DNA from: Cryobacterium glucosi
Lineage (GTDB): Bacteria; Actinomycetota; Actinomycetes; Actinomycetales; Microbacteriaceae
Length of the DNA stretch: 64,000 bases
NCBI RefSeq assembly: GCF_004402235.1
Contig: NZ_SOFS01000007.1
Coordinates: 62,001-126,000, forward strand
Reading direction: 5' to 3'
Position numbers and translations under genes: made by a program. The notes beneath the pieces were generated by a model. The model was given only the letters and a program-made list of their open reading frames with translations, was not told the DNA's origin and made no database searches. Below are positions 1-9,156 of this stretch, piece by piece. How positions within the stretch are numbered: the stretch's first letter is position 1; each line of letters starts with the position of its first letter.

Positions 1-102
1 GTTGTCTGCGCGCCGGATTCCCGGCCTCCGCCTTCAGCACATGCACAACCCTCCTGTTGCAGAGATTCTGCAGCCGTTTAGTCCGAAGGAGGTGGGTTAG
101 TC

Positions 103-687
103 ATGCATCAGTACGAGTTGATGGTTATCCTCGATCCCGAGATCGATGAGCGCACCGTAGCTCCCAGCCTTGACAAGTTCCTCAACGTTGTTCGCAACGA
201 TGGTGGAACGATTGACAAGGTTGACGTTTGGGGTCGCCGCCGTCTCGCTTACGAGATCAACAAGAAGTCCGAAGGCATCTACGCCGTCGTCGACTTCACC
301 GCGAACGCTTCTGCCACGGCCGAGCTCGACCGCCAGCTGAAGCTGTCGGAAGCCGTCATGCGCACCAAGGTTCTCCGCGCAGAAGAAGGCATCGCCCAGG
401 TTGCCGTCGCGAGCAAGCTCGCCGCCGAGAAGGCAGCCCGCAAGGCAGCCAACCCGAAGGTCATTGCCGCGAAGGCCGAAGCCGCAGCCGCCCCGACCGC
501 CAAGGTCGCCGCGTCTGTCAAGCCCGCATCGGCTCCCGCCGCAGCAGCCGTCAAGGCCGCAGCCCCGGCAGCTCCTGCAGCGCCGGCAGCGGTCGCCACC
601 CCGGCAGCAGTCGCCAAGCCCGCAGCGGTCGCCACACCGGCACCCGCAGCAGCCGTCGACACCGCCGACAAGGCAAGCGACAAGTAG
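103..687 (+). CDS. rpsF: 30S ribosomal protein S6 with long Ala/Pro-rich C-terminal tail
   Basis: S6 binds 16S rRNA in the small-subunit platform together with S18, whose gene lies two places downstream. Residues 1-95 form the S6 fold (start [36 protein letters not shown] in the middle). Residues 96-194 are a low-complexity tail of Lys, Ala and Pro with repeated PAAV/AVATPA units; the usual family length is about 95-135 residues. The ATG follows AAGGAGG at 86-92, so the start is clear. First gene of rpsF-ssb-rpsR-rplI; the stop codon is 3 nt from the ssb start. A long opposite-strand frame over the tail is a product of the biased composition. Confidence 0.97.
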   Translation: MHQYELMVILDPEIDERTVAPSLDKFLNVVRNDGGTIDKVDVWGRRRLAYEINKKSEGIYAVVDFTANASATAELDRQLKLSEAVMRTKVLRAEEGIAQVAVASKLAAEKAARKAANPKVIAAKAEAAAAPTAKVAASVKPASAPAAAAVKAAAPAAPAAPAAVATPAAVAKPAAVATPAPAAAVDTADKASDK

Positions 688-690
688 CCC

Positions 691-1194
691 ATGGCCGGCG
701 AGACCGTAATCACCGTGGTGGGCAACCTGACCAGCGATCCGGAACTGCGTTACACGCAGGGCGGGCTGGCGGTTGCCAACTTCACCATCGCATCCACTCC
801 GCGCAATTTCGATCGCGCAGCCAACGAGTGGAAAGATGGCGACGCATTGTTCCTGCGCGCGAGCGTTTGGCGTGAATTCGCCGAGCACGTCGCCGGTTCA
901 CTGACCAAGGGTTCTCGTGTCGTCGCTACTGGGCGGCTCAAGCAGCGTTCCTATGAAACGAAGGAAGGCGAGAAGCGCACAAGCTTCGAGCTCGAAATCG
1001 ACGATATCGGTCCTTCGCTCAAGTACGCCACTGCTTCGCTCACTCGCGCTGCATCGTCGTCCTCCCCGCGCGGCGGTAACTCCGCAGCGGCCGGGAACGA
1101 CGAGCCCTGGGCAGCCACTCCTCCCGCCGCCGTGAACACCGGTGGCGACGTGTGGAACACCCCGGGCAACTTCAGCGACGAGACACCCTTCTAG
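691..1194 (+). CDS. ssb: Single-stranded DNA-binding protein
   Basis: Coats single-stranded DNA in replication, repair and recombination. The N-terminal OB fold shows the family motifs [17 protein letters not shown] and [14 protein letters not shown]; residues ~115-155 are a Ser/Ala/Pro/Gly-rich linker, and the protein ends in DETPF, a degenerate form of the DDDIPF partner-binding tip. The length of 167 aa is normal. The ATG lies 3 nt after the rpsF stop, so translation is probably coupled. Placement between rpsF and rpsR is the standard bacterial arrangement. Confidence 0.96.
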   Translation: MAGETVITVVGNLTSDPELRYTQGGLAVANFTIASTPRNFDRAANEWKDGDALFLRASVWREFAEHVAGSLTKGSRVVATGRLKQRSYETKEGEKRTSFELEIDDIGPSLKYATASLTRAASSSSPRGGNSAAAGNDEPWAATPPAAVNTGGDVWNTPGNFSDETPF

Positions 1195-1255
1195 CCGATC
1201 GCGGCGCTCCGGCGCCGTCAGGCTGAATCGCACTTCTTAAGAAAGTAAGGAAATC

Positions 1256-1519
1256 ATGGCTGGAAAGTCGAGCGGCGACCGCCGCAAGCCGCTCCGCGGA
1301 GCTAAGGGTGGCAAGAACGCCGCTCCCGCGAAGTCGATCCGGGTTGGTGTCATCGATTACAAAGATGTCCCCACCCTGCGCAAGTTCATCTCCGAGCGTG
1401 GAAAGATCCGCGCCCGTCGTATCACCGGTGTCTCCGTCCAGGAACAGCGCCTCATCGCCCGTGCCGTCAAGAACGCCCGCGAAATGGCGTTGTTGCCCTA
1501 CGCCGGCTCAGGCAGGTAG
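1256..1519 (+). CDS. rpsR: 30S ribosomal protein S18
   Basis: Small-subunit protein that dimerises with S6 on 16S rRNA. Family motifs [19 protein letters not shown] and [24 protein letters not shown] (read as two adjoining blocks) are present in 87 aa, the expected length. GTAAGGAAATC precedes the ATG and acts as the ribosome site. The 61-nt gap from ssb has no obvious terminator. No zinc-binding cysteines are present, so this is the cysteine-free form of S18. Confidence 0.97.
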   Translation: MAGKSSGDRRKPLRGAKGGKNAAPAKSIRVGVIDYKDVPTLRKFISERGKIRARRITGVSVQEQRLIARAVKNAREMALLPYAGSGR

Positions 1520-1527
1520 GTAGCCAA

Positions 1528-1977
1528 ATGTCGAAAATCATTCTGACGCACGAGGTCTCCGGCCTCGGTGCACCCGGCGACATCGTCGAGGTCAAGAACG
1601 GGTTCGCCCGTAACTACCTCTTCCCGCAGGGCTGGGCCGTTTCCTGGACCCGCGGAGGCGAGAAGCAGATCGAACAGATCAAGGCTGCTCGTGTCGCCCG
1701 TGAGCACGCCACGCTCGAAGAGGCCCAGGCCCTGAAGGCAACCATCGAGAACACCAAGGTCCGTCTGGTCGTCAAGGCCGGAACGGGCGGACGCCTCTTC
1801 GGCTCCGTCAAGACCACGGATGTTGCCGAAGCCGTCGCCGCTGCAGGCCTCGGTGCCATCGACAAGCGCAAGATCGAGCTCAGCCCGATCAAGTCCGTCG
1901 GCGAGCACCAGGCAACGGTTCGTCTTCGCGACGAACTGAGCGCCACCATCACCCTCGTGGTGGTTGCTGCCAAGTAA
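1528..1977 (+). CDS. rplI: 50S ribosomal protein L9
   Basis: Large-subunit protein with two globular domains joined by a long helix. The N-terminal signature [20 protein letters not shown] and the second-domain [15 protein letters not shown] are present; 149 aa is standard. It starts 8 nt after rpsR and is the last gene of the ribosomal operon, being followed by a strong hairpin terminator at 1993-2030. Confidence 0.97.
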   Translation: MSKIILTHEVSGLGAPGDIVEVKNGFARNYLFPQGWAVSWTRGGEKQIEQIKAARVAREHATLEEAQALKATIENTKVRLVVKAGTGGRLFGSVKTTDVAEAVAAAGLGAIDKRKIELSPIKSVGEHQATVRLRDELSATITLVVVAAK

Positions 1978-1992
1978 GCAGTCACACTGCCG

Positions 1993-2030
1993 GCCTAGCG
2001 GCGGACTCCCACCGGAGTCCGCCGCTAGGC
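1993..2030 (+). terminator. Rho-independent terminator of rpsF-rplI operon
   Basis: Perfect 17-bp inverted repeat (1993-2009 with 2014-2030) around a 4-nt loop, followed by TCGTTT. It sits 15 nt after the rplI stop and ends the ribosomal-protein operon. Confidence 0.9.
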
Positions 2031-2088
2031 TCGTTTAAGGCTCCAACCACCCCTTTCGAGGGTGATTTCAGTTGATGAATCCCCACAT

Positions 2089-2285
2089 TTGTACACAGGA
2101 TTTCTTCTGGGCACCAACGTTCAAGGTGTACTTGAACCAGCTTTTTACCCACAGCTGTGAATAGAATTTATGCCTGATCAAAGTGCATTAAATTTTCAAA
2201 GAAGAATAGTTGTCCACAGCCGAGTCCACAGGTTGTGCACAAGCCTCGCGGCGTTTCGCCCTCATTCTGCACAGTGTTATCCACA
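2089..2285. other. Cluster of DnaA-box-like 9-mers upstream of dnaB
   Basis: The gene-free stretch 2031-2413 contains TTGTACACA (2089-2097), TTACCCACA (2145-2153), a weak reverse match (2156-2164), TTGTCCACA (2210-2218), GAGTCCACA (2222-2230), TTGTGCACA (2233-2241) and the exact consensus TTATCCACA (2277-2285). TTGTCCACA is the usual form in high-GC actinobacteria. Positions 2161-2210 are strongly AT-rich for this genome. Together this looks like a DnaA-binding region: either control of dnaB by DnaA, a titration site, or an origin-like element. The main oriC normally lies between dnaA and dnaN, neither of which is here. Confidence 0.65.
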
Positions 2286-2413
2286 GGGTGGTTTGTTTCC
2301 AGCGGAAACCGGTCCGTATGGTGGGCACGCGGCCGGATTTCGAGGTGTGCCGGAATCGTCCGATGGTGTCGGCGGTCCCTGATAGAACATCACCACGGAC
2401 AGAGGAGGCACGG

Positions 2414-3805
2414 TTGTCGATCGCACACCTGGGTCTGGCGGACAAACGCGGTACCGATCTGCGCAACGGCACAGAGACCCGGCACACCGAACGAACGCTC
2501 CCCCACGATCTCCTGGCCGAACAGAGCGCGCTCGGCGGCATGATGCTCAGCAAGGACGCCGTCGCAGACGTCGTCGAGACCGTTCGCGCCGCGGACTTCT
2601 ACATCCCGAAGCACGAGCTGATCTTTGATGCGATCCTGTCGCTCTATGCGCAGGGTGAGCCGACGGACGTCATCGCCGTCACCGACGAACTCACCAAACT
2701 CGGCGAACTCTCCCGAGCCGGCGGCGCAGACTACCTGCACACGCTCACGAGCCTCGTCCCGACCGCCGCCAACGCGGGCTTCTACTCCTCCATCGTCGCC
2801 GAGCGGGCCCTGCTACGCCGCCTCGTCGAGGCCGGGACCCGCATCGCCCAGATGGGGTACTCGGGCGAAGGCGAGGTGCTCGACCTCGTCAACAACGCCC
2901 AGGCCGAGATCTACGCCGTCACCGGCAGCACAGAGACCGAAGACTACGTGCCGCTCACCGACGCCGTGACGGCGGCAATCGACGAGATTGAAGCCGCCAA
3001 AGGCAAAGACGGCCAGATGACCGGCGTGCCGACCGGCTTCGCGGACATGGACGAGCTCACCAACGGTTTCCACCCCGGCCAGCTCATCATCGTCGCGGCA
3101 CGTCCTGCCCTTGGAAAGTCGACGCTCGCGCTCGACTTCGCGCGCTCGGCCTCGATCAAGCACGACATGCCGAGCATCTTCTTCTCCCTCGAAATGGGCC
3201 GCAGCGAAATCGCGATGCGCCTGCTCTCTGCCGAGGCATCCGTGCCCCTGCAGAGCATGCGCAAGGGCACGGTCGACGCGCGCGACTGGACCACCATCGC
3301 GGCCACCCGCGGACGCATCAACGACGCCCCGCTCTACATCGACGACAGCCCCAACATGACCCTCGTCGAGATCAGGGCCAAGTGCCGCAGGCTCAAGCAG
3401 CGTGTCGGACTCAAAATGGTCATCATCGACTACCTGCAGCTGATGACATCGGGCAAGAAGGTCGAGTCCCGACAGCAGGAGGTCAGCGAGTTCTCCCGGG
3501 CTCTCAAGCTCATGGCCAAGGAACTGCAGGTGCCCGTGATCGCCCTCTCCCAGCTCAACCGTGGACCGGAACAGCGTGCGGACAAGATGCCGGCCATCTC
3601 CGACCTCCGGGAGTCCGGTTCGCTCGAGCAGGACGCCGACATGGTCATCCTGCTGCACCGCGAGAGCGCATATGAGAAGGACAACCCCCGCGCCGGCGAA
3701 GCCGACCTGATCGTCGCCAAGCACCGCAACGGTCCGACGCGAACCGTCACCGTCGCCTTCCACGGTCACTATTCGCGCTTCGCCGATCTCGCGCCCGGTT
3801 CGTAG
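2414..3805 (+). CDS. dnaB: Replicative DNA helicase DnaB
   Basis: Hexameric 5'-3' helicase of the replication fork. N-terminal primase-interacting domain begins PHDLLAEQSALGGMMLSKDA; the RecA-type motor has Walker A ARPALGKST (Lys235) and the SQLNRGPEQR / ISDLRESGSLEQDAD motifs. I chose the TTG at 2414 because GAGGAGG lies at 2402-2408 and the result (463 aa) matches family length. The frame is open further upstream to 2210, but that would translate the DnaA-box region. No intein is present, unlike some mycobacterial DnaB proteins. Confidence 0.95.
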   Translation: MSIAHLGLADKRGTDLRNGTETRHTERTLPHDLLAEQSALGGMMLSKDAVADVVETVRAADFYIPKHELIFDAILSLYAQGEPTDVIAVTDELTKLGELSRAGGADYLHTLTSLVPTAANAGFYSSIVAERALLRRLVEAGTRIAQMGYSGEGEVLDLVNNAQAEIYAVTGSTETEDYVPLTDAVTAAIDEIEAAKGKDGQMTGVPTGFADMDELTNGFHPGQLIIVAARPALGKSTLALDFARSASIKHDMPSIFFSLEMGRSEIAMRLLSAEASVPLQSMRKGTVDARDWTTIAATRGRINDAPLYIDDSPNMTLVEIRAKCRRLKQRVGLKMVIIDYLQLMTSGKKVESRQQEVSEFSRALKLMAKELQVPVIALSQLNRGPEQRADKMPAISDLRESGSLEQDADMVILLHRESAYEKDNPRAGEADLIVAKHRNGPTRTVTVAFHGHYSRFADLAPGS

Positions 3806-3924
3806 ATTCCGCGTTAAAACGACCCCCTCTTCCCCGGTACGCTAGCGGGAGGGCGGTAAAACCGCGCAAGCTTTCGGGTTGTCCGGATTTGCTCGTGGCT
3901 GGCCGCCGCGAAGGAGATACCCGC

Positions 3925-5088
3925 GTGAAGGTTGGCATTGGGCGAGAGCGCATCGAGGGAGAGCGGCGTGTCGCCGCGACACCGGAGACTGTGCAGCAAC
4001 TACGGGGCCTCGGTGTCGATGTCCTGATCGAGGCCGGCGCCGGCATCGCTGCAGGATTCTCCGATCGTTCATACACGGATGCCGGTGCCACCGTCGTCCC
4101 CGAGCTCGCGCTCGATGACCTCGACGTCTACTGCCACGTGCGACCGCTCACCCCCTCGCTCGCCGCCAGGCTCCACTCCGGCCTCGTCACGGTCGGACTC
4201 GCGGCCCCCGCTAACGAACTCCCGACCGTCACGGCCCTCGCCGCGGCCGGCGTCACCGCCTTCGCCCTCGAACTCGTGCCGCGCATCAGCCGCGCCCAGT
4301 CGATGGACGCCCTGACCTCGCAGGCCCTTGTCGCCGGCTACCGGGTCGTCCTCGAGGCGGCCATCCGCTTCCCGCGGTTCTTCCCGATGTACATGACTGC
4401 CGCGGGCACCATCCCGCCCGCGCGCGTCCTCGTCCTCGGCGCCGGCGTCGCGGGCTTGCAGGCGATCGCGACGGCCAAGCGCCTCGGCGCGCGCGTCTCC
4501 GCGTACGACGTGCGCCCCGCATCCGCCAACGAGGTCACCTCGATGGGCGGAACCTTCGTGACGCTCGACCTGGATGCCGTCGAGGGCGCGGGCGGGTACG
4601 CCCGCGAGCTCAGCGAAGACCGCGCCGTCCGCCAGCGCGAGCTCCTCGCCCCCCACGTCGCCGCGGCGGATGTCCTCATCACCACGGCCGCGATCCCCGG
4701 CCGCCCTGCACCCCTGCTCGTGACGCACGACATGGTCACCGGCATGCGGCCCGGCTCCGTCATCGTCGACCTCGCCGCCGAAACCGGCGGAAACGTCGAA
4801 GGCGTCGTCGCCGGCGTCGACACCCTCGTTCCGGTCGCGAGCGGGGACGGAACCGTCACCCTCGTCGGGATGAAGGACGCGGCATCCACGATGCCCGCTG
4901 ACGCCTCACGCCTGTACGCCAAGAACGTCGCGAACCTGCTCGCTCTCATGACGAGCGAGGGCACGGTCGCCCCCGATTTCACCGACGAGGTCATCGCCGG
5001 CGCATGCCTCACCCACTCGGGCGAAGTGACGCACGAACCGACCAAGGCCGCCCTCGCGGCCCAGGCCGCGCTGCAAGGAGAAGACTGA
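3925..5088 (+). CDS. pntAA: NAD(P) transhydrogenase subunit alpha part 1 (NAD-binding domain I)
   Basis: Soluble NAD(H)-binding component of the membrane transhydrogenase that couples proton influx to NADPH formation. Domain I motifs: start KVGIGRERIEGERRVAATPE, Rossmann VLVLGAGVAGLQAIATAKRLGA, RPASANEVTSMGG. The 387-aa GTG start at 3925 follows AAGGAG at 3911-3916; an upstream start at 3889 lacks such support. The stop overlaps the pntAB ATG (ATGA). The split into three subunits is the form seen in many actinobacteria and Rhodospirillum. Confidence 0.95.
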   Translation: MKVGIGRERIEGERRVAATPETVQQLRGLGVDVLIEAGAGIAAGFSDRSYTDAGATVVPELALDDLDVYCHVRPLTPSLAARLHSGLVTVGLAAPANELPTVTALAAAGVTAFALELVPRISRAQSMDALTSQALVAGYRVVLEAAIRFPRFFPMYMTAAGTIPPARVLVLGAGVAGLQAIATAKRLGARVSAYDVRPASANEVTSMGGTFVTLDLDAVEGAGGYARELSEDRAVRQRELLAPHVAAADVLITTAAIPGRPAPLLVTHDMVTGMRPGSVIVDLAAETGGNVEGVVAGVDTLVPVASGDGTVTLVGMKDAASTMPADASRLYAKNVANLLALMTSEGTVAPDFTDEVIAGACLTHSGEVTHEPTKAALAAQAALQGED

Positions 5089-5399
5089 TGGATCCGATCA
5101 CCCTGTTGACCGTGGTGGTGCTGGCGGTGTTCGTCGGCTTTGAAGTGGTCTCGAAGGTCTCGAGCACCCTGCACACCCCGCTGATGAGCGGCGCGAACGC
5201 CATTCACGGCATCATCCTGATCGGCGCGATCACCGTCGCCGGCCAGACGACCACTATCTGGCTGCTGGTCGTGGCCCTGCTCGCCGTGCTCCTCGCGACA
5301 GCGAACCTCGTCGGCGGCTTCGTCGTCACCGACCGGATGCTCAAAATGTTCGCCCCCCGCAAACCGGCCGGCACCGACGCGAAGGACACCGCCAAATGA
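5088..5399 (+). CDS. pntAB: NAD(P) transhydrogenase subunit alpha part 2 (membrane domain II)
   Basis: Small membrane subunit (103 aa) contributing the first helices of the proton channel. Three hydrophobic segments are visible (residues ~5-22, ~43-61, ~62-85), with the conserved STLHTPLMSGANAIHGI block between the first two. ATG overlaps the pntAA stop, and its own TGA overlaps the pntB ATG, indicating translational coupling across all three subunits. Confidence 0.94.
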   Translation: MDPITLLTVVVLAVFVGFEVVSKVSSTLHTPLMSGANAIHGIILIGAITVAGQTTTIWLLVVALLAVLLATANLVGGFVVTDRMLKMFAPRKPAGTDAKDTAK

Positions 5400-6769
5400 G
5401 CCTGCTCAGCCCCGAATGGACCGGGCTCCTCTACCTGGTCTCCGCCGTCTGCTTCATCCTCGCCCTCCGCGGGCTGTCCTCGCCCAAGACCGCACGGCGC
5501 GGCAACCTGATCGGCGCCGCCGGAGCGCTCCTCGCCGTCATCACCGTGTTCTTCTCGGTCCGGATGGACAACATCCCCGCCATCATCGTGGCCATCGCCG
5601 TCGGCTCGGCCATCGCCGCCCCGATCTCCCGCCGCGTGCAGATGACGCAGATGCCCCAGCTCGTCGCCCTCTTCAACGGCGTCGGCGGCGGCGCAGCCGC
5701 CCTGGTGGCCATGCTCGAGCTCGGTGAAAGCGCCAATGGCTGGACCAGGGTCGCCGTCGTCTTCACGATGCTCGTCGGCGCGGTGTCCTTCGCCGGCTCC
5801 GCCGTCACTGTCGGCAAGCTCCAGGGCCTGATCAGCTCCCGCCCGCTCGTGTTCCCCGGGCTGGCCTGGGTCATGGGCGGCATCGTCCTCCTGGCGCTCG
5901 TCACCGGCGGCTTCGTCGTCGGCACCGGTGCCGCCGGCTGGGCGGTCGTACTGCTCGTTCTCGGCCTCGTCGTCGGCGCCCTGCTCGTGCTGCCGGTCGG
6001 CGGCGCGGACGTGCCCATCGTCATCTCCCTGCTGAACGCATTCACCGGGCTCGCCGTCGCGGCCTCCGGCATCGTGATCGGCAACCTCCTGCTCGTCGTC
6101 GCCGGCACCCTCGTCGGTGCAAGCGGCACGATCCTCACCCGCGCGATGGCCGCAGCAATGGGCCGCGGAGTCAGCGGCATCATGTTCGGCGCCTTCAAGG
6201 GCGGCTCGACCGCGGGCTCGACCACGCAGAGCGACCGTCCTGTCCGGTCCTCCAGCCCCGAAGACGTCGCTGTGCTGCTCAACTACGCCCAGCGGGTCGT
6301 CATCGTTCCCGGCTACGGCCTTGCCGTCGCCCAGGGCCAGCACACGATCGCCGAACTCGCAACGACCCTGCAGGCCAGGGGCGTCGAGGTCGTCTTCGCG
6401 ATCCACCCGGTCGCCGGGCGGATGCCGGGGCACATGAACGTGCTCCTCGCCGAGGCGAACGTTCCGTACGAGTCGCTCAAGGAAATGGCCGAGGTCAACC
6501 CCGAGTTCAAGAACACCGACGTCGCCCTCGTCGTCGGCGCGAACGACGTGGTCAACCCCGCGGCCAAGACCTCGCCCGGCTCGCCGATCTACGGGATGCC
6601 GATTCTCGACGTCGGCGACGCCCGCCAGGTCGTCTTCCTCAAGCGCTCGATGCGCCCCGGCTTCGCGGGCATCGAGAACGAGCTGCTCTACGACCCGAAG
6701 ACGACGCTTTTGTTCGGCGACGCCAAGGATTCCCTCACCAAGATCCTCGGCGCGGTCAACGCGCTCTAG
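5396..6769 (+). CDS. pntB: NAD(P) transhydrogenase subunit beta
   Basis: Membrane domain II plus NADP(H)-binding domain III of the proton-translocating transhydrogenase; 457 aa. About eight hydrophobic segments occupy residues 5-265. The C-terminal domain carries VVIVPGYGLAVAQGQHTIAE, FAIHPVAGRMPGHMNVLLAE and VGANDVVNPAA, all classic NADP-site motifs. Overlaps pntAB by 4 nt and ends the operon. The complex would supply NADPH for biosynthesis. Confidence 0.96.
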   Translation: MSLLSPEWTGLLYLVSAVCFILALRGLSSPKTARRGNLIGAAGALLAVITVFFSVRMDNIPAIIVAIAVGSAIAAPISRRVQMTQMPQLVALFNGVGGGAAALVAMLELGESANGWTRVAVVFTMLVGAVSFAGSAVTVGKLQGLISSRPLVFPGLAWVMGGIVLLALVTGGFVVGTGAAGWAVVLLVLGLVVGALLVLPVGGADVPIVISLLNAFTGLAVAASGIVIGNLLLVVAGTLVGASGTILTRAMAAAMGRGVSGIMFGAFKGGSTAGSTTQSDRPVRSSSPEDVAVLLNYAQRVVIVPGYGLAVAQGQHTIAELATTLQARGVEVVFAIHPVAGRMPGHMNVLLAEANVPYESLKEMAEVNPEFKNTDVALVVGANDVVNPAAKTSPGSPIYGMPILDVGDARQVVFLKRSMRPGFAGIENELLYDPKTTLLFGDAKDSLTKILGAVNAL

Positions 6770-6884
6770 GCTCTGTCACCGAGCGGATGCTCCGAGCCGG
6801 CCCGCGTAGACTTGGCCAGTCTCGCTACCCGACAACGAGCATCCGCTACCGGCAGGAAGCCGCAGGCAGGAAAGGGGTCTTCGC

Positions 6885-7511
6885 ATGGCCGACGCACCCG
6901 ACAACGCCCGCACGGACCACCGCACCGCGGGGTATTGGACAGTGCCCCTCGTGCGCGCTGCGATCGCCGTCGTCCCGGCCATCCTGATCACCTTCACCGC
7001 GAACCACTCCCCGGACTTCGGGCTCGTGGTGTTCGGCGCCTTCGCCTTCGTGAGTGGCGTCGCCGTCGCCGTGCTGAGCCGCCGCACTCTCGCAGACTCC
7101 CGTGAACGCAGCGCCTTCCTCGTGCAGGGCGTCGCCGGTGTCGTAGCCGGGGCGCTCGCGCTCGGCTTCCACGGCGGGGGGCTCGGCTTCTTCCTCTACC
7201 TCGTCACGGTCTGGGGCATCGTGACCGGCTTCCTGGAACTGTCGAGCGGCATCCGTGCCCGGCGCAGGGACCCTGCAGACCGTGACTGGCTCGTGATGGG
7301 CGCGGCGACCGTGCTGTTCGCGATCGTTGTGCTGGTGCTGCCGCCGAACGTCGTCGTCTCCGTCGGCCTGCTCGGCGCCTATCTCGTGATGCTCGCGGTC
7401 TACCTCGGCATCGCAGCGTTCTCACTCAAGTGGGCCGTGGCGGCCGGCGCCGCCCAGGTCCCCCTCGACTCGATTCACCCCGCAGCACCCAACGATTCGG
7501 ACACTCAGTGA
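6885..7511 (+). CDS. Membrane protein, DUF308/HdeD-like
   Basis: A 208-aa integral membrane protein with six hydrophobic stretches (roughly residues 22-40, 46-64, 81-95, 99-116, 136-153, 158-175). The layout and small size resemble the HdeD/DUF308 family, whose role in actinobacteria is not established. AAAGGGG (6875-6881) lies close to the ATG. The final codons overlap the GTG of the next small membrane gene (GTGA), so the two are likely one operon. No catalytic residues are recognisable. Confidence 0.65.
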   Translation: MADAPDNARTDHRTAGYWTVPLVRAAIAVVPAILITFTANHSPDFGLVVFGAFAFVSGVAVAVLSRRTLADSRERSAFLVQGVAGVVAGALALGFHGGGLGFFLYLVTVWGIVTGFLELSSGIRARRRDPADRDWLVMGAATVLFAIVVLVLPPNVVVSVGLLGAYLVMLAVYLGIAAFSLKWAVAAGAAQVPLDSIHPAAPNDSDTQ

Positions 7512-7768
7512 CCCAGAACACGCCGCGCAAGCCCAGCCGCTCCGAAGTACTGAAGCCGCTCGAACTGGTCGGCCTCGCCGGCGTGATGGCCCTCTTCCTC
7601 GGGCTCGTCGTGCTGATGAGCACGAGGGAGCCGCTGCTCGCCCTGGTCGGGTTCGGCATCGCGTTCATCGTCGTGCTCGTCGTGATCGCGATGCTCGTGC
7701 TCAACATCAAGCCCAACGACGCCGAAAAGACCGACATCGACGAGCAGGACAAGGGCCAGCAGCCCTAA
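7508..7768 (+). CDS. Small two-helix membrane protein, unknown function
   Basis: An 86-aa protein with a basic N-terminus (TQNTPRKPSRSEVLKPLE), two hydrophobic helices (about residues 20-36 and 44-65), and an acidic tail (NDAEKTDIDEQDKGQQP). The GTG start overlaps the stop of the preceding gene, which argues for this start over the longer frame from 7430. Convergent with purB, leaving only 5 nt between stops. I do not recognise a function. Confidence 0.6.
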   Translation: MTQNTPRKPSRSEVLKPLELVGLAGVMALFLGLVVLMSTREPLLALVGFGIAFIVVLVVIAMLVLNIKPNDAEKTDIDEQDKGQQP

Positions 7769-7773
7769 GCCGG

Positions 7774-9156
7774 TCAGCCGAGGTAGTCGACGAGACTGTC
7801 GGCGAGGCCGACGTATGCCGCGGGAGTCAACGCGAGCAGGCGGGCCCGGGCGTCCTCCCCGATCTCGAGCCCGGAGACGAAGGCGACGAGGTCGGCCTGG
7901 TTGATCCGCTTGCCACGGGTGAGCTCCTTGAGCAGCGCGTACGGGTCTGCGATCGTCGACCGGCCGGCCGAGACCTCCGCCCGGATCACGGTCTGGATGG
8001 CCTCGCCGAGGATCTCCCAGTTGACGTCGAGATCGTGAGCGAGCAGGGCCCTGTCGATGTCGATCTCGCCGAGCCCGCGCACGATGTTGTCGAGGGCGAG
8101 CAGGGAGTGGCCGAAGCCGACGCCGATGTTGCGCTGGGTCGTCGAATCGGTCAGGTCCCGCTGCATGCGCGAGGTGACCAGGGTCGCGGCGAGCGAGTCG
8201 AGGATCGCCGAGGACAGTTCGAGGTTCGCCTCGGCGTTCTCGAAGCGGATCGGGTTGATCTTGTGCGGCATCGTCGATGAGCCGGTCGCGCCGGCCTGAG
8301 GGATCTGCCGGAAGTAGCCGAGGGAGATGTAGGTCCACACGTCCGTTGCGAGGTTGTGCAGCACCCGGTTGACGTGGGACACCTTCGAGTACAGCTCGGC
8401 CTGCCAGTCGTGCGATTCGATCTGGGTCGTGAGCGGGTTCCAGGTCAGCCCGAGGCCCTCGACGAAGGCGCGGGACACGGCCGGCCAGTCGATCGTGGGA
8501 TCCGCGGCGACGTGCGCCGCGAATGTTCCGGTCGCACCGCTGAACTTGCCGAGATAGTCGTTGGCCTCGACCTGCGCGGCCAGGCGCTCGAGCCGGTACA
8601 CGAAGACCGCGATCTCCTTGCCGACGGTCGTCGGCGTTGCCGGCTGGCCGTGGGTGCGGGCGAGCATCGCATCCGCCCGGTATTCGAGGGCGCGCAGCCG
8701 GAGCAGTCCGATGGTCGCGCGGAGCTTGGGCAGCCAGACCTCGCGCACGGCGGAGCTCACGGTGAGGGCGTACGCGAGGTTGTTGATGTCCTCGCTCGTC
8801 GCGGCGAAGTGGGTGAGCTCGCTGATCCGGTCGAGGCCGAGCGTGGTCAGGCGGCGGCGCACGAGATACTCGACCGCCTTGACGTCGTGGCGGGTGGTGG
8901 CCTCGAGAACGGCGAGTTCGTCGATCTCGGCCTGGCCGAAGCCGGTGACGAGGGCGCGCAGCGAGGCCTTGTGTCCGGCGTCGAGCGGAGTAGAACCGAA
9001 CAGGCTGCGATCGGTGAGGGTGATCAGCCACTCGACCTCGACGTGCACCCGCGCGCGGTTGAGTCCGGCCTCCGACAGGTACTCCCCGAGTTCGGTGACG
9101 GCGGCCCGGTAGCGGCCGTCTAGCGGGCTGAGGACCTGGGGGGGTAGTGGACTCAT
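7774..9156 (-). CDS. purB: Adenylosuccinate lyase
   Basis: Catalyses two steps of purine synthesis: cleavage of SAICAR and of adenylosuccinate, each releasing fumarate. Signature GSSTMPHKINPIRFENAEANL (fumarase/aspartase superfamily loop) and the THGQPATPTTVGKE catalytic segment are present; 460 aa is the E. coli-type length rather than the shorter Bacillus type. Starts with SPLDGRYR near the N-terminus, typical of this subgroup. Its ATG overlaps the stop of the upstream phosphatase gene, so the two are probably co-transcribed. Confidence 0.96.
   Translation of the reverse strand: MSPLPPQVLSPLDGRYRAAVTELGEYLSEAGLNRARVHVEVEWLITLTDRSLFGSTPLDAGHKASLRALVTGFGQAEIDELAVLEATTRHDVKAVEYLVRRRLTTLGLDRISELTHFAATSEDINNLAYALTVSSAVREVWLPKLRATIGLLRLRALEYRADAMLARTHGQPATPTTVGKEIAVFVYRLERLAAQVEANDYLGKFSGATGTFAAHVAADPTIDWPAVSRAFVEGLGLTWNPLTTQIESHDWQAELYSKVSHVNRVLHNLATDVWTYISLGYFRQIPQAGATGSSTMPHKINPIRFENAEANLELSSAILDSLAATLVTSRMQRDLTDSTTQRNIGVGFGHSLLALDNIVRGLGEIDIDRALLAHDLDVNWEILGEAIQTVIRAEVSAGRSTIADPYALLKELTRGKRINQADLVAFVSGLEIGEDARARLLALTPAAYVGLADSLVDYLG

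Noticed and set aside
2089-2285. Main chromosomal oriC
   Set aside because: dnaA, dnaN and rpmH are not nearby. The boxes are kept as a DnaA-binding region only.
2210-2413. N-terminal 68-codon extension of dnaB
   Set aside because: The TTG at 2414 has a strong ribosome site and gives normal length; the extension would encode the DnaA-box region and has no homologous look.
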